DNA of 60,365 nt from Gemmatimonadota bacterium (GTDB taxonomy: Bacteria; Latescibacterota; UBA2968; UBA8231): NCBI GenBank assembly GCA_009840005.1, contig VXOR01000084.1:1-60365 (forward strand), in the 5' to 3' direction. Below are positions 50,190 to 58,201 of this stretch, piece after piece. Numbering within the stretch: the stretch's first letter is position 1; each line of letters opens with the position of its first letter. A program made the translations under genes and the position numbers. The notes under the pieces were generated by a model. It saw only the letters and a list, made by a program, of their open reading frames with translations, was not told the origin of the DNA and ran no database searches.

Positions 50190-52151
50190 ATGAGCGACAC
50201 GACCGTCCCGGAACAGATCATCGCCAATTTCATCATAGCGCCCGACCCGAACCGCGATTACGTGCACTGGCGCAGTTTCCTGCGTCAATGGTTTGTGCTG
50301 GGTCCATTCTCGTTCGCCGACCGCGAGTATGCCAAAGCTCATCCGGCCCGAGCTTTGAATGAGCCCTTCGTGGATGATGAGGCGCACTTGGTGCCGCATG
50401 AGGATCAGGAGGTGTCCGGGCGCACCTGGCGGCGGTACTCGGCGGTGGCGGTGATGAACAAGTGGTGGGAGCTCACCCCGGAGCGCGTGCTGCTGAAACA
50501 GCATCACGGGCTGCGGATGCGCAGCACGGATCCCGTACTGGAGCCGCCCGGCGGCGTGCACGCGACGATCGATCAGTTCACGGTCGACGATGAACTGATG
50601 CCGTGCTGGGGTTCGGACCCCGAAGGCACGCCACGGGAGCCGTACTGCCCGCGCTGTGAAACACCCATATCGGAGCGCCCACAGCGCTGCGGAGCGTGCG
50701 GTCAGCGCATCGGCTTCTACACGTCGTACAGCTCCTGGGGGTTCCCTCGCCGGGCGTGGGCACGGCCGTCGTATCCGTACGACCATTCGGTGACCTATCT
50801 GGCCGCTCTGGTGCATGCGCAGGAAGGGGGAGACTACGCCCTGCGGTGGAGTTCCACCACGCCCTGCCGCATCTGGGTCAACGACGAGGACGCGGCCCGT
50901 TTCGACGGCCCGTTTCTGTTCAGCGGCTTGAACCAGACCCGAAAGTGGGATCTCTTTTCAAATCCGGTACGCATCAAGGCCGGCTGGAATCGCGTGGTGA
51001 CCAAGACGGTCCTGTCGACCTCGCATGATGGCGACCATTGCTTCTGCGCTAGGCTGGAGAAATCGGACCGTTCGCGGGTCTTCGTGAACAGCACACGTGG
51101 CGAGACGGTCGCTCCGGAACGCAGGCTGCGCGTCGGCGTGAGCGACCCGATCTACATCGGGGTAAGCGACTTCTCACCAGCGTTGATGCGCTGCTGCGAC
51201 GGGACGCTGCTGGTCAGCGACTACATCAGCCGGGACAACGGAGAGACCTGGACGAAGGCGGGACCACGGCATCTTGCATCGATCGGAGGTGCGGCCGTGA
51301 ACCCGCCGGGAGGACCAGACCTGGTGGTCGGCTCCACGGCAAAGCCCGCGGGAAGGGGAATAGCTACGTGCCCGGCGTATCGCTCTGTCGACGGGTGGCG
51401 AGCCGTGGAGGACATCGAGTTGACATTCCATCTCGGGCCGCATGTTCCGTCGATGGGTGAGGACGGGGTGGTGCGGATCAACACGCTGCATCGTGGCGCA
51501 GTCGTCATGCCCGACGGCAGCATGGTCGGCATGTGCTACGGGTACTGCGACCATGACCTAGTCTACACCGACATCATGTCCAGCGGGTGGGACAAGTACC
51601 CGCACGAGTTCAAGATATACAAGTACTCGAGCTGGTGCCTGCGCTCCGAGGACGGCGGCATGACCTGGCGCTATGCCGGCTGCGTGCCCCCGTTGCCGGA
51701 GATGGGCGACGAAGGCTGGGCCGAACCCGGCCTCACGCTGCTGCCCAATGGTGAGCTGCTGACCATCTTGCGTAACGGGGAGGGCAATGCTCCGCTGTAT
51801 CTGTCGCGCTCGGCAGACGGCGGAAGGATCTGGAGCGACCCGGTCCGCAGCCGTCTGAATGGCCAATGGCCCGGCCTGTTGACCATGTCGAACGGAATGA
51901 TCGTCGCCACCTACGGCCGGCCGGACAACCGCATCGCCGTGTGCCTGGACGGACGTGGCGAGGGATGGCCGTATGAGATCATCGTCTCGACCGCACCGGG
52001 TTGGCAGGGCGTGTCAGCGGTGGAGATCGGGCGCGATGAGCTGCTGGTCGTCTTCGAGGACCGACTATGGCGTCCGCAACGCGACGACGTGCGCAGCCAA
52101 CCGTACCGGCATCTGGTTGCGCACAAGGTGCGTCTGGAGCGGTTGCAGTGA
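50190..52151 (+). CDS. Sialidase/BNR-repeat protein with embedded zinc ribbon
   Basis: A 653-residue protein; ATG at 50190 follows GCGGAGGAGAG (an upstream GTG is less likely). Residues ~30-300 look like a PA14/galactose-binding-like sandwich (FVLGPF, RIWVNDED), interrupted by a CxxC...CxxC zinc ribbon at Cys153, Cys156, Cys167 and Cys170. The C-terminal half has sialidase Asp-boxes: SRDNGETWTKAG, SEDGGMTWRYAG and SADGGRIWSDP. No signal peptide. The exact glycosidic substrate is unknown; the ribbon insertion is uncommon. It follows the double-Cache gene co-directionally. Confidence 0.75.
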   Translation: MSDTTVPEQIIANFIIAPDPNRDYVHWRSFLRQWFVLGPFSFADREYAKAHPARALNEPFVDDEAHLVPHEDQEVSGRTWRRYSAVAVMNKWWELTPERVLLKQHHGLRMRSTDPVLEPPGGVHATIDQFTVDDELMPCWGSDPEGTPREPYCPRCETPISERPQRCGACGQRIGFYTSYSSWGFPRRAWARPSYPYDHSVTYLAALVHAQEGGDYALRWSSTTPCRIWVNDEDAARFDGPFLFSGLNQTRKWDLFSNPVRIKAGWNRVVTKTVLSTSHDGDHCFCARLEKSDRSRVFVNSTRGETVAPERRLRVGVSDPIYIGVSDFSPALMRCCDGTLLVSDYISRDNGETWTKAGPRHLASIGGAAVNPPGGPDLVVGSTAKPAGRGIATCPAYRSVDGWRAVEDIELTFHLGPHVPSMGEDGVVRINTLHRGAVVMPDGSMVGMCYGYCDHDLVYTDIMSSGWDKYPHEFKIYKYSSWCLRSEDGGMTWRYAGCVPPLPEMGDEGWAEPGLTLLPNGELLTILRNGEGNAPLYLSRSADGGRIWSDPVRSRLNGQWPGLLTMSNGMIVATYGRPDNRIAVCLDGRGEGWPYEIIVSTAPGWQGVSAVEIGRDELLVVFEDRLWRPQRDDVRSQPYRHLVAHKVRLERLQ

Positions 52152-52196
52152 GCAGGTGAGTCCGATCCAAACAGAAGAGAACGAAACCCCCAAGCG

Positions 52197-54500
52197 CTAG
52201 TACGCCACCGCGACCACGCGCCGCCTGCTGTAGCTTTCCTCATCGCCTTCGACGCGCAATTCCGCTACGTACAGCCCCGGCGCTACCTGCGTATCCCAAC
52301 TCCCCCTACCGTCCCAGACCCAAGCCCGACCACCAGCCTCGCCCTCCTCTTCCCGCACCCACACCAGCCGCCCCGCAAGGTCGAAAATCCGCAGACCGAT
52401 CCACCGCGCGGCCAAGACATTGACTAGGTCGAATTCCACCATCAGCGCGTCGTTGACCCCATCGCCATTGGGCGTCAACGCCAGCGGCCCCATCGCCACG
52501 TTGGCCAACAGCCGCGCTCCCACGGGCAAGCGCACGGCATTTGTGCTACTGGCGATCTCTGCGTACGCGTCTCCCACATCCACTCGCTGCCGCAGCAGCG
52601 CGTCGGCAGAACCTTGGGCGATAAAAGCGTCAAAGCGCGTGGCATCGACAAATACAGTGCCGGTAAAGCGCAATTCCACCAACTGGCGGCTCTTGACCGG
52701 TGCAGTCAAGGCGATGGCCACCCCTCCTTCCGTCGGCTCAGCCGTCGCCTCCACCACTTCACCCTCCACCAACACCTCGACAAACTCAATCGGCGCGGAG
52801 CTCTCCACCTCCAAGTGGTCAAAGCCACGACCCGCCACCCGCTGCGGACGAATGTAATAGGCAAACTCGGTCCGCTCCCCAGGCTGCACTTCGACGGGGA
52901 AAATCTCCCCCACCACTTCTTGCGCCACCGGGTCGCCGAACTCGATCTCCAACCAATCTAAGGCCACCCCCACATCCGGCTGCTCAGACACCAAGGCGAC
53001 CGCCAACTCAGCGTATTGCCGCGGCGAAGGCGACGCAAACGGCTCGCCCGGCTGCAAGTACAGCTTGCTCCACGGGCTCCAATTGGCCCCCGGCGAAAGT
53101 GCGGTGTCGATCCGGCCCTTAAAGGATGGGATGAGCTTGTTGTACTTCCGCTCGGTAACGACCCGGCCATTCTTGTCGTGATAGGTGATGTCCATTTGCA
53201 GGTCATTGCCCGTGCGGCTGCGTACCTCCACCCACGTCCCAGCGGGCGCGTCAGCTCGCCAACGAATCGCGTGTACCTGCTTGTCGCCGCCGAGGTCGAT
53301 CAGGGGCGAGTGCAACATCACCCGCTGCGGATAGCCCTCGCCAAAAACCTGCAACTCGCGCGTGCCACCCCAAAACTGGCAGGGCGGCACAATGCCGCAG
53401 CCCACGCAAGCGGCCGCGCAGGCCGCATCCCAAAACACCCACTCAATCCGCACGTAGCGCGTCTGGATCGGCGCAAAGTGGTGGTTGGCGATCCCAAGCT
53501 GGCGATTGGCTGTCGTGGCCTTGCCCGCGAATTGCCGGTGCCAGATGCGCGTGCCATTCGGCGCCAGCGACCCATCCGAAGTCAGCACCTCGTAGCGGTC
53601 GAAGTTGAAGCGGAATTGTCCGGGCCGCGACAAAAAATTCCCCACGATGCGCACCAAATCCACCCAATAGACCGCGCCCAAGTCCAAGGTCATGCGCGAG
53701 ATCACATCAACCGAGCGGTTGATGCGGCGGTTTTCTGTCCACAGGGAAAACCGACCGTCGGCCAGCGGCAGCGAATTGGCAAACGACGCAGCGTCGCCAA
53801 AACCGTCGATATCGACGATGATTTCCAAGTCCCCGCCCTTGGCTGCTAGATCCAAGGAGAGGTTGTCGCCAATAGCTTCGACCTCCACTTCAGCCAGCGC
53901 GGACCCAACTCCGCAGTCGAGCATTTCGACGCGGATAAATTGCACAAACGGATCGCGCACCGGATCCAGTTCCAGCGCAACCCGCTGCCGCTGATTTTCC
54001 TTGAAGCGCTCCTTCACGCGGTACACGAGGCTGCCTTCAATGGGGTTGCCAACCACGTCAATGGCTGGCTCCCCAGTGGAAAGCAACACGTCGAACAGCG
54101 CACACGGCGGCGCACTCTCCAAAAAGTTCAGCGCGACCCGGCGCGCCGCCACGGCTCGTCCCAAGTCGATTTCGATCCACCAATCATCTAAGTCGTCGGT
54201 CAAGTCGGGATTCCAACCCGTCAGCCGATCCCCGTCAATGGTCTGCGCCGCAGTTAGTGCATTAGAGCCAGCCGCGTGAATCCCACCGCCAAAGGCCGCG
54301 GCATCGCGCACTGGGTCGGGATTTTTGCGGATTTCGACCGGGCGAATCGCCCCAGCGTCGCCGAGCGCAACAATCCCCAGCGGCAAGCGCCAAGTCCTCC
54401 ACTCATCGGCCGCGTCAAAGCGGAGTTGCTCGGCGGCCAGCGCACTTGAGAACAAAACGCTGACGCCCCACAAGGCGACGTGGAGTACCTTGCAAGCCAT
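52197..54500 (-). CDS. Secreted discoidin-type protein with gliding/FlgD-like C-terminus
   Basis: A 767-residue exported protein. ATG at 54500 after TAGGAGGCACC begins the signal peptide (MACKVLHVALWGVSVLFSSALA). Two F5/8 type C (discoidin)-like segments are suggested by WWIEIDLGRAVAARRVAL...EVEAIG and DLGAVYWVDLVRIVG...RYEVLTSDG. The C-terminal ~110 residues carry LTPNGDGVNDALMVEFDL and VAPGLYVAELRV, a gliding-motility/FlgD-like sorting domain. Probable carbohydrate-binding surface protein. Paralogue at 58202. No catalytic domain was seen. Confidence 0.78.
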   Translation of the reverse strand: MACKVLHVALWGVSVLFSSALAAEQLRFDAADEWRTWRLPLGIVALGDAGAIRPVEIRKNPDPVRDAAAFGGGIHAAGSNALTAAQTIDGDRLTGWNPDLTDDLDDWWIEIDLGRAVAARRVALNFLESAPPCALFDVLLSTGEPAIDVVGNPIEGSLVYRVKERFKENQRQRVALELDPVRDPFVQFIRVEMLDCGVGSALAEVEVEAIGDNLSLDLAAKGGDLEIIVDIDGFGDAASFANSLPLADGRFSLWTENRRINRSVDVISRMTLDLGAVYWVDLVRIVGNFLSRPGQFRFNFDRYEVLTSDGSLAPNGTRIWHRQFAGKATTANRQLGIANHHFAPIQTRYVRIEWVFWDAACAAACVGCGIVPPCQFWGGTRELQVFGEGYPQRVMLHSPLIDLGGDKQVHAIRWRADAPAGTWVEVRSRTGNDLQMDITYHDKNGRVVTERKYNKLIPSFKGRIDTALSPGANWSPWSKLYLQPGEPFASPSPRQYAELAVALVSEQPDVGVALDWLEIEFGDPVAQEVVGEIFPVEVQPGERTEFAYYIRPQRVAGRGFDHLEVESSAPIEFVEVLVEGEVVEATAEPTEGGVAIALTAPVKSRQLVELRFTGTVFVDATRFDAFIAQGSADALLRQRVDVGDAYAEIASSTNAVRLPVGARLLANVAMGPLALTPNGDGVNDALMVEFDLVNVLAARWIGLRIFDLAGRLVWVREEEGEAGGRAWVWDGRGSWDTQVAPGLYVAELRVEGDEESYSRRRVVAVAY

Positions 54501-54552
54501 GGTGCCTCCTATGGCAATCCTGAATGAGTTGGCGGCTTGTCCTGTCAATACC

Positions 54553-54573
54553 ATTCTGCGTCTATCTGCGGAT
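54553..54573. repeat. Interspersed CTGCGTC-type repeat, short copy
   Basis: ATTCTGCGTCTATCTGCGGA plus T matches the core of the copies at 22895-23000 and 28925-29013. It lies in the divergent gap between the discoidin-type gene and the dioxygenase gene. Confidence 0.55.
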
Positions 54574-54742
54574 TGGCATCGGTCGCCTCGGCTGGCGTTC
54601 CCCACCGCAAGCGACGCGAAGTCATAGTATATTGAATCGCACTTCTCCATCCAATCCGCGCTTGCCTCTTACGCATTGCCCTTGTTATTGTAGAAACAAT
54701 ACACGCGTCGCCCACCAACCGCGCACCCATCGGAGGAAAACC

Positions 54743-55756
54743 ATGCCCGCGCTCACCCCCAGCCAACTCGACCACTTCGCTAGCGAAGGCTACGTCGTCG
54801 TCAAAGGCGTCCTCGATCCGGTCACCACCCTCGACCCAGTCATCGACGAATACGCCACCGTCCTCGACAGCTTGGCCGACGATCTTTACGCTCAAGGCGA
54901 AATTACCTCGCGCTACGAAGAGCTCGAGTTTGGCGACCGCTATATCCAGATCTGCGTTGAAACTGGCCGCGTCCACAGCCAGTACTTCGACTTCTCGCTG
55001 CCCTTTCAAAACGTCCAGCCCGACACTCCCTTCTGGGCCGGGCCAGCCGTCTTCCGCGCCTTCACCGACCCGAACCTGCTCGACGTCGTCGAGTCGCTGA
55101 TTGGCCCGGAAATTTATTCCAATCCCGTCCAGCACGTGCGCATCAAACCACCCGAGCGCTACCTGCCCAAAAACCAATACGGCAACGCCATCCTCGGCGC
55201 GACCCAATGGCATCAAGACCACGGCGTCGTAACCGAAGAAGCGGACGACACCCAGATGCTAACGGTGTGGTTCTCGCTGCAAGACACGCCCATCGAGAAA
55301 GGACCGCTGATGGTCGCGCCCGGCTCGCACAAAAGCGGGCTGCTGCCGCACTGCCCCAACTACATGGACAACGCGCCCCAATTCGCGGGTGCAGCCCAAG
55401 TCCCGGAAAAGCTCTTCGCCGCCGATCGAGCCATTCCCGTGCCGGTCGAGCGCGGCGACGTCATCTGCGTCCACAAGCAGACCGTCCACGGGTCCTATCC
55501 CAACGTCAGCGACGAGGTCCGCTGGAGCTTTGACCTGCGCTACAATCCCACCGACCAGCCCACCGGCCGCATCGCCTTCCCCGGGTTTATCGCCCGCAGC
55601 CGCCGCGACCCAGACAGCGAGTTGCGCGATCCAGCCGAGTGGCACCGACTGTGGCTAGAAGCACGAGCCAAAATGTCCGCCATCAACCAAGACGGCCAAA
55701 TCGACGTCCCCTTCCGCCGCGAGCAAATGGAAATGGCGCATCCTCTGTGCGCCTAA
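54743..55756 (+). CDS. Phytanoyl-CoA dioxygenase family protein
   Basis: A 337-residue Fe(II)/2-oxoglutarate oxygenase. The ATG at 54743 follows ATCGGAGGAAAACC and starts MPALTPSQLDHFASEGYVVV; frame sense upstream is not coding-like. Iron ligands are His157 and Asp159 (WHQDHG) and distal His249 (TVHGSYPN), with the 2-oxoglutarate Arg in RWSFDLRYN. It is the first of three tightly packed genes (with the M14 peptidase and MFS transporter). Substrate unknown. Confidence 0.9.
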   Translation: MPALTPSQLDHFASEGYVVVKGVLDPVTTLDPVIDEYATVLDSLADDLYAQGEITSRYEELEFGDRYIQICVETGRVHSQYFDFSLPFQNVQPDTPFWAGPAVFRAFTDPNLLDVVESLIGPEIYSNPVQHVRIKPPERYLPKNQYGNAILGATQWHQDHGVVTEEADDTQMLTVWFSLQDTPIEKGPLMVAPGSHKSGLLPHCPNYMDNAPQFAGAAQVPEKLFAADRAIPVPVERGDVICVHKQTVHGSYPNVSDEVRWSFDLRYNPTDQPTGRIAFPGFIARSRRDPDSELRDPAEWHRLWLEARAKMSAINQDGQIDVPFRREQMEMAHPLCA

Positions 55757-55761
55757 ACGCC

Positions 55762-56814
55762 ATGCAGCCATTCAATAGCTACGCCGACCTGCTCACCTGT
55801 ATCCAGGACAACGGCCACACACCAGAGATCCTCGGCCGCGCACCCGACGGCCAGCCCATTGTCGCAGTCAAAAGCGGCGGCGACAAAACACCGGCCATTT
55901 TCATCAGCGCCGGCAGCCACGCCACCGAACAAGCTGGCGTCAGCGCGGCCTGTGCCCTCATCGATGAGATCGAGACCGAGCACCAGCTCTACACCATTCC
56001 CAGCCGCGACCCCATCGGCATGAACGGCCTCGCCTACGCGCTCGGCCTGAGCCTAGACGAAGCCCCGAATCTCGACGGCATCGACGAAGTCGCCCCCTTG
56101 CTCAAAAAACGCGGCGAAGTCCTCTATGAGGAAGGCGACACTGTAGTCGCCCTCATCGGCGAGTACGGCTACGCAACGAGCAACCTGTACAACCATCCAG
56201 TCGGGGACTGGATCGAACCACTCAAGGGCCGTCGGCTCTACTTCCCCGCCAGCAATCCTTCGGCTGAGCTCAGGTCGAAGCCCGGCGTCGAACGCGCGTA
56301 CACGCTGATAATTGACCCCACCGGCGAAGTCCTCCACCTCAACCGCTTCCACGACACCCCTTGGGCACCCGTCGAGTCGCGCTGCACCCGCGACCTGATG
56401 GCCGCTATACAGCCCGGCTTGACGCTGGACCTCCACGAGCACGGCGGCGACTTCTTCTGGTTTTCAGCGCGGCACCAGCGCACTCCCAGCGACCAGCAGT
56501 GGGAGGAGCGCATGGCCGGCGAGATGATCGCCGCAGTTGCGGCCTCCGGCGCGCCGCTCGCCCCAAGCGACTATTTACCCGGATCTTTTTTCACAACAGG
56601 GCCGCCCAGCGTCTTCTGGCTCAATCCCCAGCAGCGCGGCGAGGGCCTCAACCTCGCCGATTTCGCGGCCCATACCTACGGCCCCGCTTTCACCATTGAG
56701 ACCGGCATGGCCTTGAGCTTTGCCGACCGAGTCCATGCCTCCAAGCTAGCGGCGAAAAAGGCCGTCGAGGTCTTTGCAAGACGCCACGCCGGATGCCCGT
56801 CGGCCACGCCCTAA
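55762..56814 (+). CDS. M14-like zinc carboxypeptidase with in-frame palindromic insertion
   Basis: A 350-residue metallocarboxypeptidase-like enzyme starting 5 bp after the dioxygenase stop. Zinc ligands: His53 and Glu56 (GSHATEQAG) and His225 (LDLHEHGG); catalytic Glu313 (IETGM). Residues ~166-174 (PSAELRSKP) are encoded by a dispersed 26-bp palindromic repeat identical to one at 23013, so the gene tolerates the insertion. It overlaps the MFS gene by 22 bp. Activity on a C-terminal amino acid or an aminoacylated small molecule is inferred. Confidence 0.8.
   Translation: MQPFNSYADLLTCIQDNGHTPEILGRAPDGQPIVAVKSGGDKTPAIFISAGSHATEQAGVSAACALIDEIETEHQLYTIPSRDPIGMNGLAYALGLSLDEAPNLDGIDEVAPLLKKRGEVLYEEGDTVVALIGEYGYATSNLYNHPVGDWIEPLKGRRLYFPASNPSAELRSKPGVERAYTLIIDPTGEVLHLNRFHDTPWAPVESRCTRDLMAAIQPGLTLDLHEHGGDFFWFSARHQRTPSDQQWEERMAGEMIAAVAASGAPLAPSDYLPGSFFTTGPPSVFWLNPQQRGEGLNLADFAAHTYGPAFTIETGMALSFADRVHASKLAAKKAVEVFARRHAGCPSATP
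56257..56282. repeat. Palindromic CTTCGGCTGAGCTCAG element, coding copy
   Basis: Identical over 26 bp to 23013-23038 and placed inside the M14 gene, in frame, in a loop before KPGVERAYT. It adds ~8-9 residues without a stop. Confidence 0.85.
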
Positions 56815-58049
56815 GCCGCTTTCGGCTGCGGGAATTCAACCGCAATGTCCGGCTGTTTTTCGCTTTTGGTACCTCGATCAACGCCGGCATGGCGCTCTTT
56901 TCCCTGCTGTACAACCTCTATCTACTGCGCCTGAGCTACCAAGAGGACTTCATCGGCCAAGTCGCCAGCATGGCACCGCTGGCGACCGGCCTGTTAGCAC
57001 TGCCCACCGGCATCCTGAGCGACCGCCTCGGCCGTCGGCCCTTCCTCATAGCCTCGGGTCTGCTGCTGGCCATCTCCCAGTTGGGCCTGTGCTTGACCAC
57101 GTCGCCGGGTGCCCTGCTGGCATTCTCGTTTGTCGGCGGCGTGGCCATGGCTTTCGTCTGGGTCAACCACGTGCCCTTCCTCTCGGACAATGCCCACCCC
57201 GCACGCCGCGCCGAAGCCCTCGCCATCTGGTCGGCTTTGCAAATAGTGGTTCGCATGCTTTTGAGCCTAATCGGCGGCTTCATGCCCGGAGTCATGGGCT
57301 ATTTCCTCGGCCTTTCCACCGAGGTTCCGGAGCCCTTCCGTTACGCGCTGTTTTTCGGCGCGGCGTGTTCGCTCATCGCCGTCGTGCCGCTGTTGTACGC
57401 ATCTGGTCAAACCCGCCGCGAAAAAGCTCCCGCACCAACCCGATCGCCGGACGAGGACGAGCCGATGGCCTCGCCGTGGCGCGTCTTTGCCGCGATTACC
57501 GCCTTGAGCGGCACGCGCGGCTTCTCTATGGGGCTGACGTACCCGTTCTTCAACGTGTTCTTCGAGGCCGAGCTGGGGGTCGGTCCGGCTGCAATCGGCG
57601 CGATCTTCTTCCTCAGCCAACTCGCTGGCTTACCGGCGACCTTTGCCGCGCCAACGCTGGTGCGCCGCTTCGGACCGACGCTGACCATCCTTCCATCCCG
57701 CATTATGGGCGGCAGTGCCCTTGGGATCATGGGGGCCTTTATCAGTCTGCCATTGGCCGTGCCTATGTTCCTGCTCGTGCGCATCGGCGAAGTCATCGAC
57801 AACCCGTCCGACCAGCACTTCTCCACCCAAGTGCTGCCCCGGCGCTTCTGGGCGCGGATCCAGGGCCTTCGCGTCTGCGGCTTCCAGCTTCTAAACTTCC
57901 TCGGCAGCCTCATCGGCGGCATACTCATCCTCGACTATGGCTACGGGGCCGTCTTTGGCCTAGCCTGCGCGTCGCGGATTGCCAGCGGCTTGATCATGGC
58001 CGCTTTTTTTGGGCTGCGGCCAGCGCGTCCTCCTGCAACAGAGCGATAG
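56793..58049 (+). CDS. Major facilitator superfamily transporter
   Basis: A 418-residue permease with ~12 predicted membrane segments. MFS motif A appears as GILSDRLGRRPFL after TM2, with a central loop at ~residues 205-225 (QTRREKAPAPTRSPDEDE). It overlaps the M14 gene by 22 bp and is likely co-translated. It may import or export the peptide, modified amino acid or related product handled by the upstream enzymes (inference). Confidence 0.88.
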   Translation: MPVGHALSRFRLREFNRNVRLFFAFGTSINAGMALFSLLYNLYLLRLSYQEDFIGQVASMAPLATGLLALPTGILSDRLGRRPFLIASGLLLAISQLGLCLTTSPGALLAFSFVGGVAMAFVWVNHVPFLSDNAHPARRAEALAIWSALQIVVRMLLSLIGGFMPGVMGYFLGLSTEVPEPFRYALFFGAACSLIAVVPLLYASGQTRREKAPAPTRSPDEDEPMASPWRVFAAITALSGTRGFSMGLTYPFFNVFFEAELGVGPAAIGAIFFLSQLAGLPATFAAPTLVRRFGPTLTILPSRIMGGSALGIMGAFISLPLAVPMFLLVRIGEVIDNPSDQHFSTQVLPRRFWARIQGLRVCGFQLLNFLGSLIGGILILDYGYGAVFGLACASRIASGLIMAAFFGLRPARPPATER

Positions 58050-58201
58050 TGTCAATCGCTCGCGTGGCAATCTAATAGAGCACTTCCCGCACAACGACGA
58101 AATTCCTATTGACACAGGAACTCCGTTCTGGTAGTGGTTAGGGGAAGTTTCTGTTGGCCACTAGCCACTAAGCTGCTGAAAATCTCCACAAGAGGTCCCC
58201 C

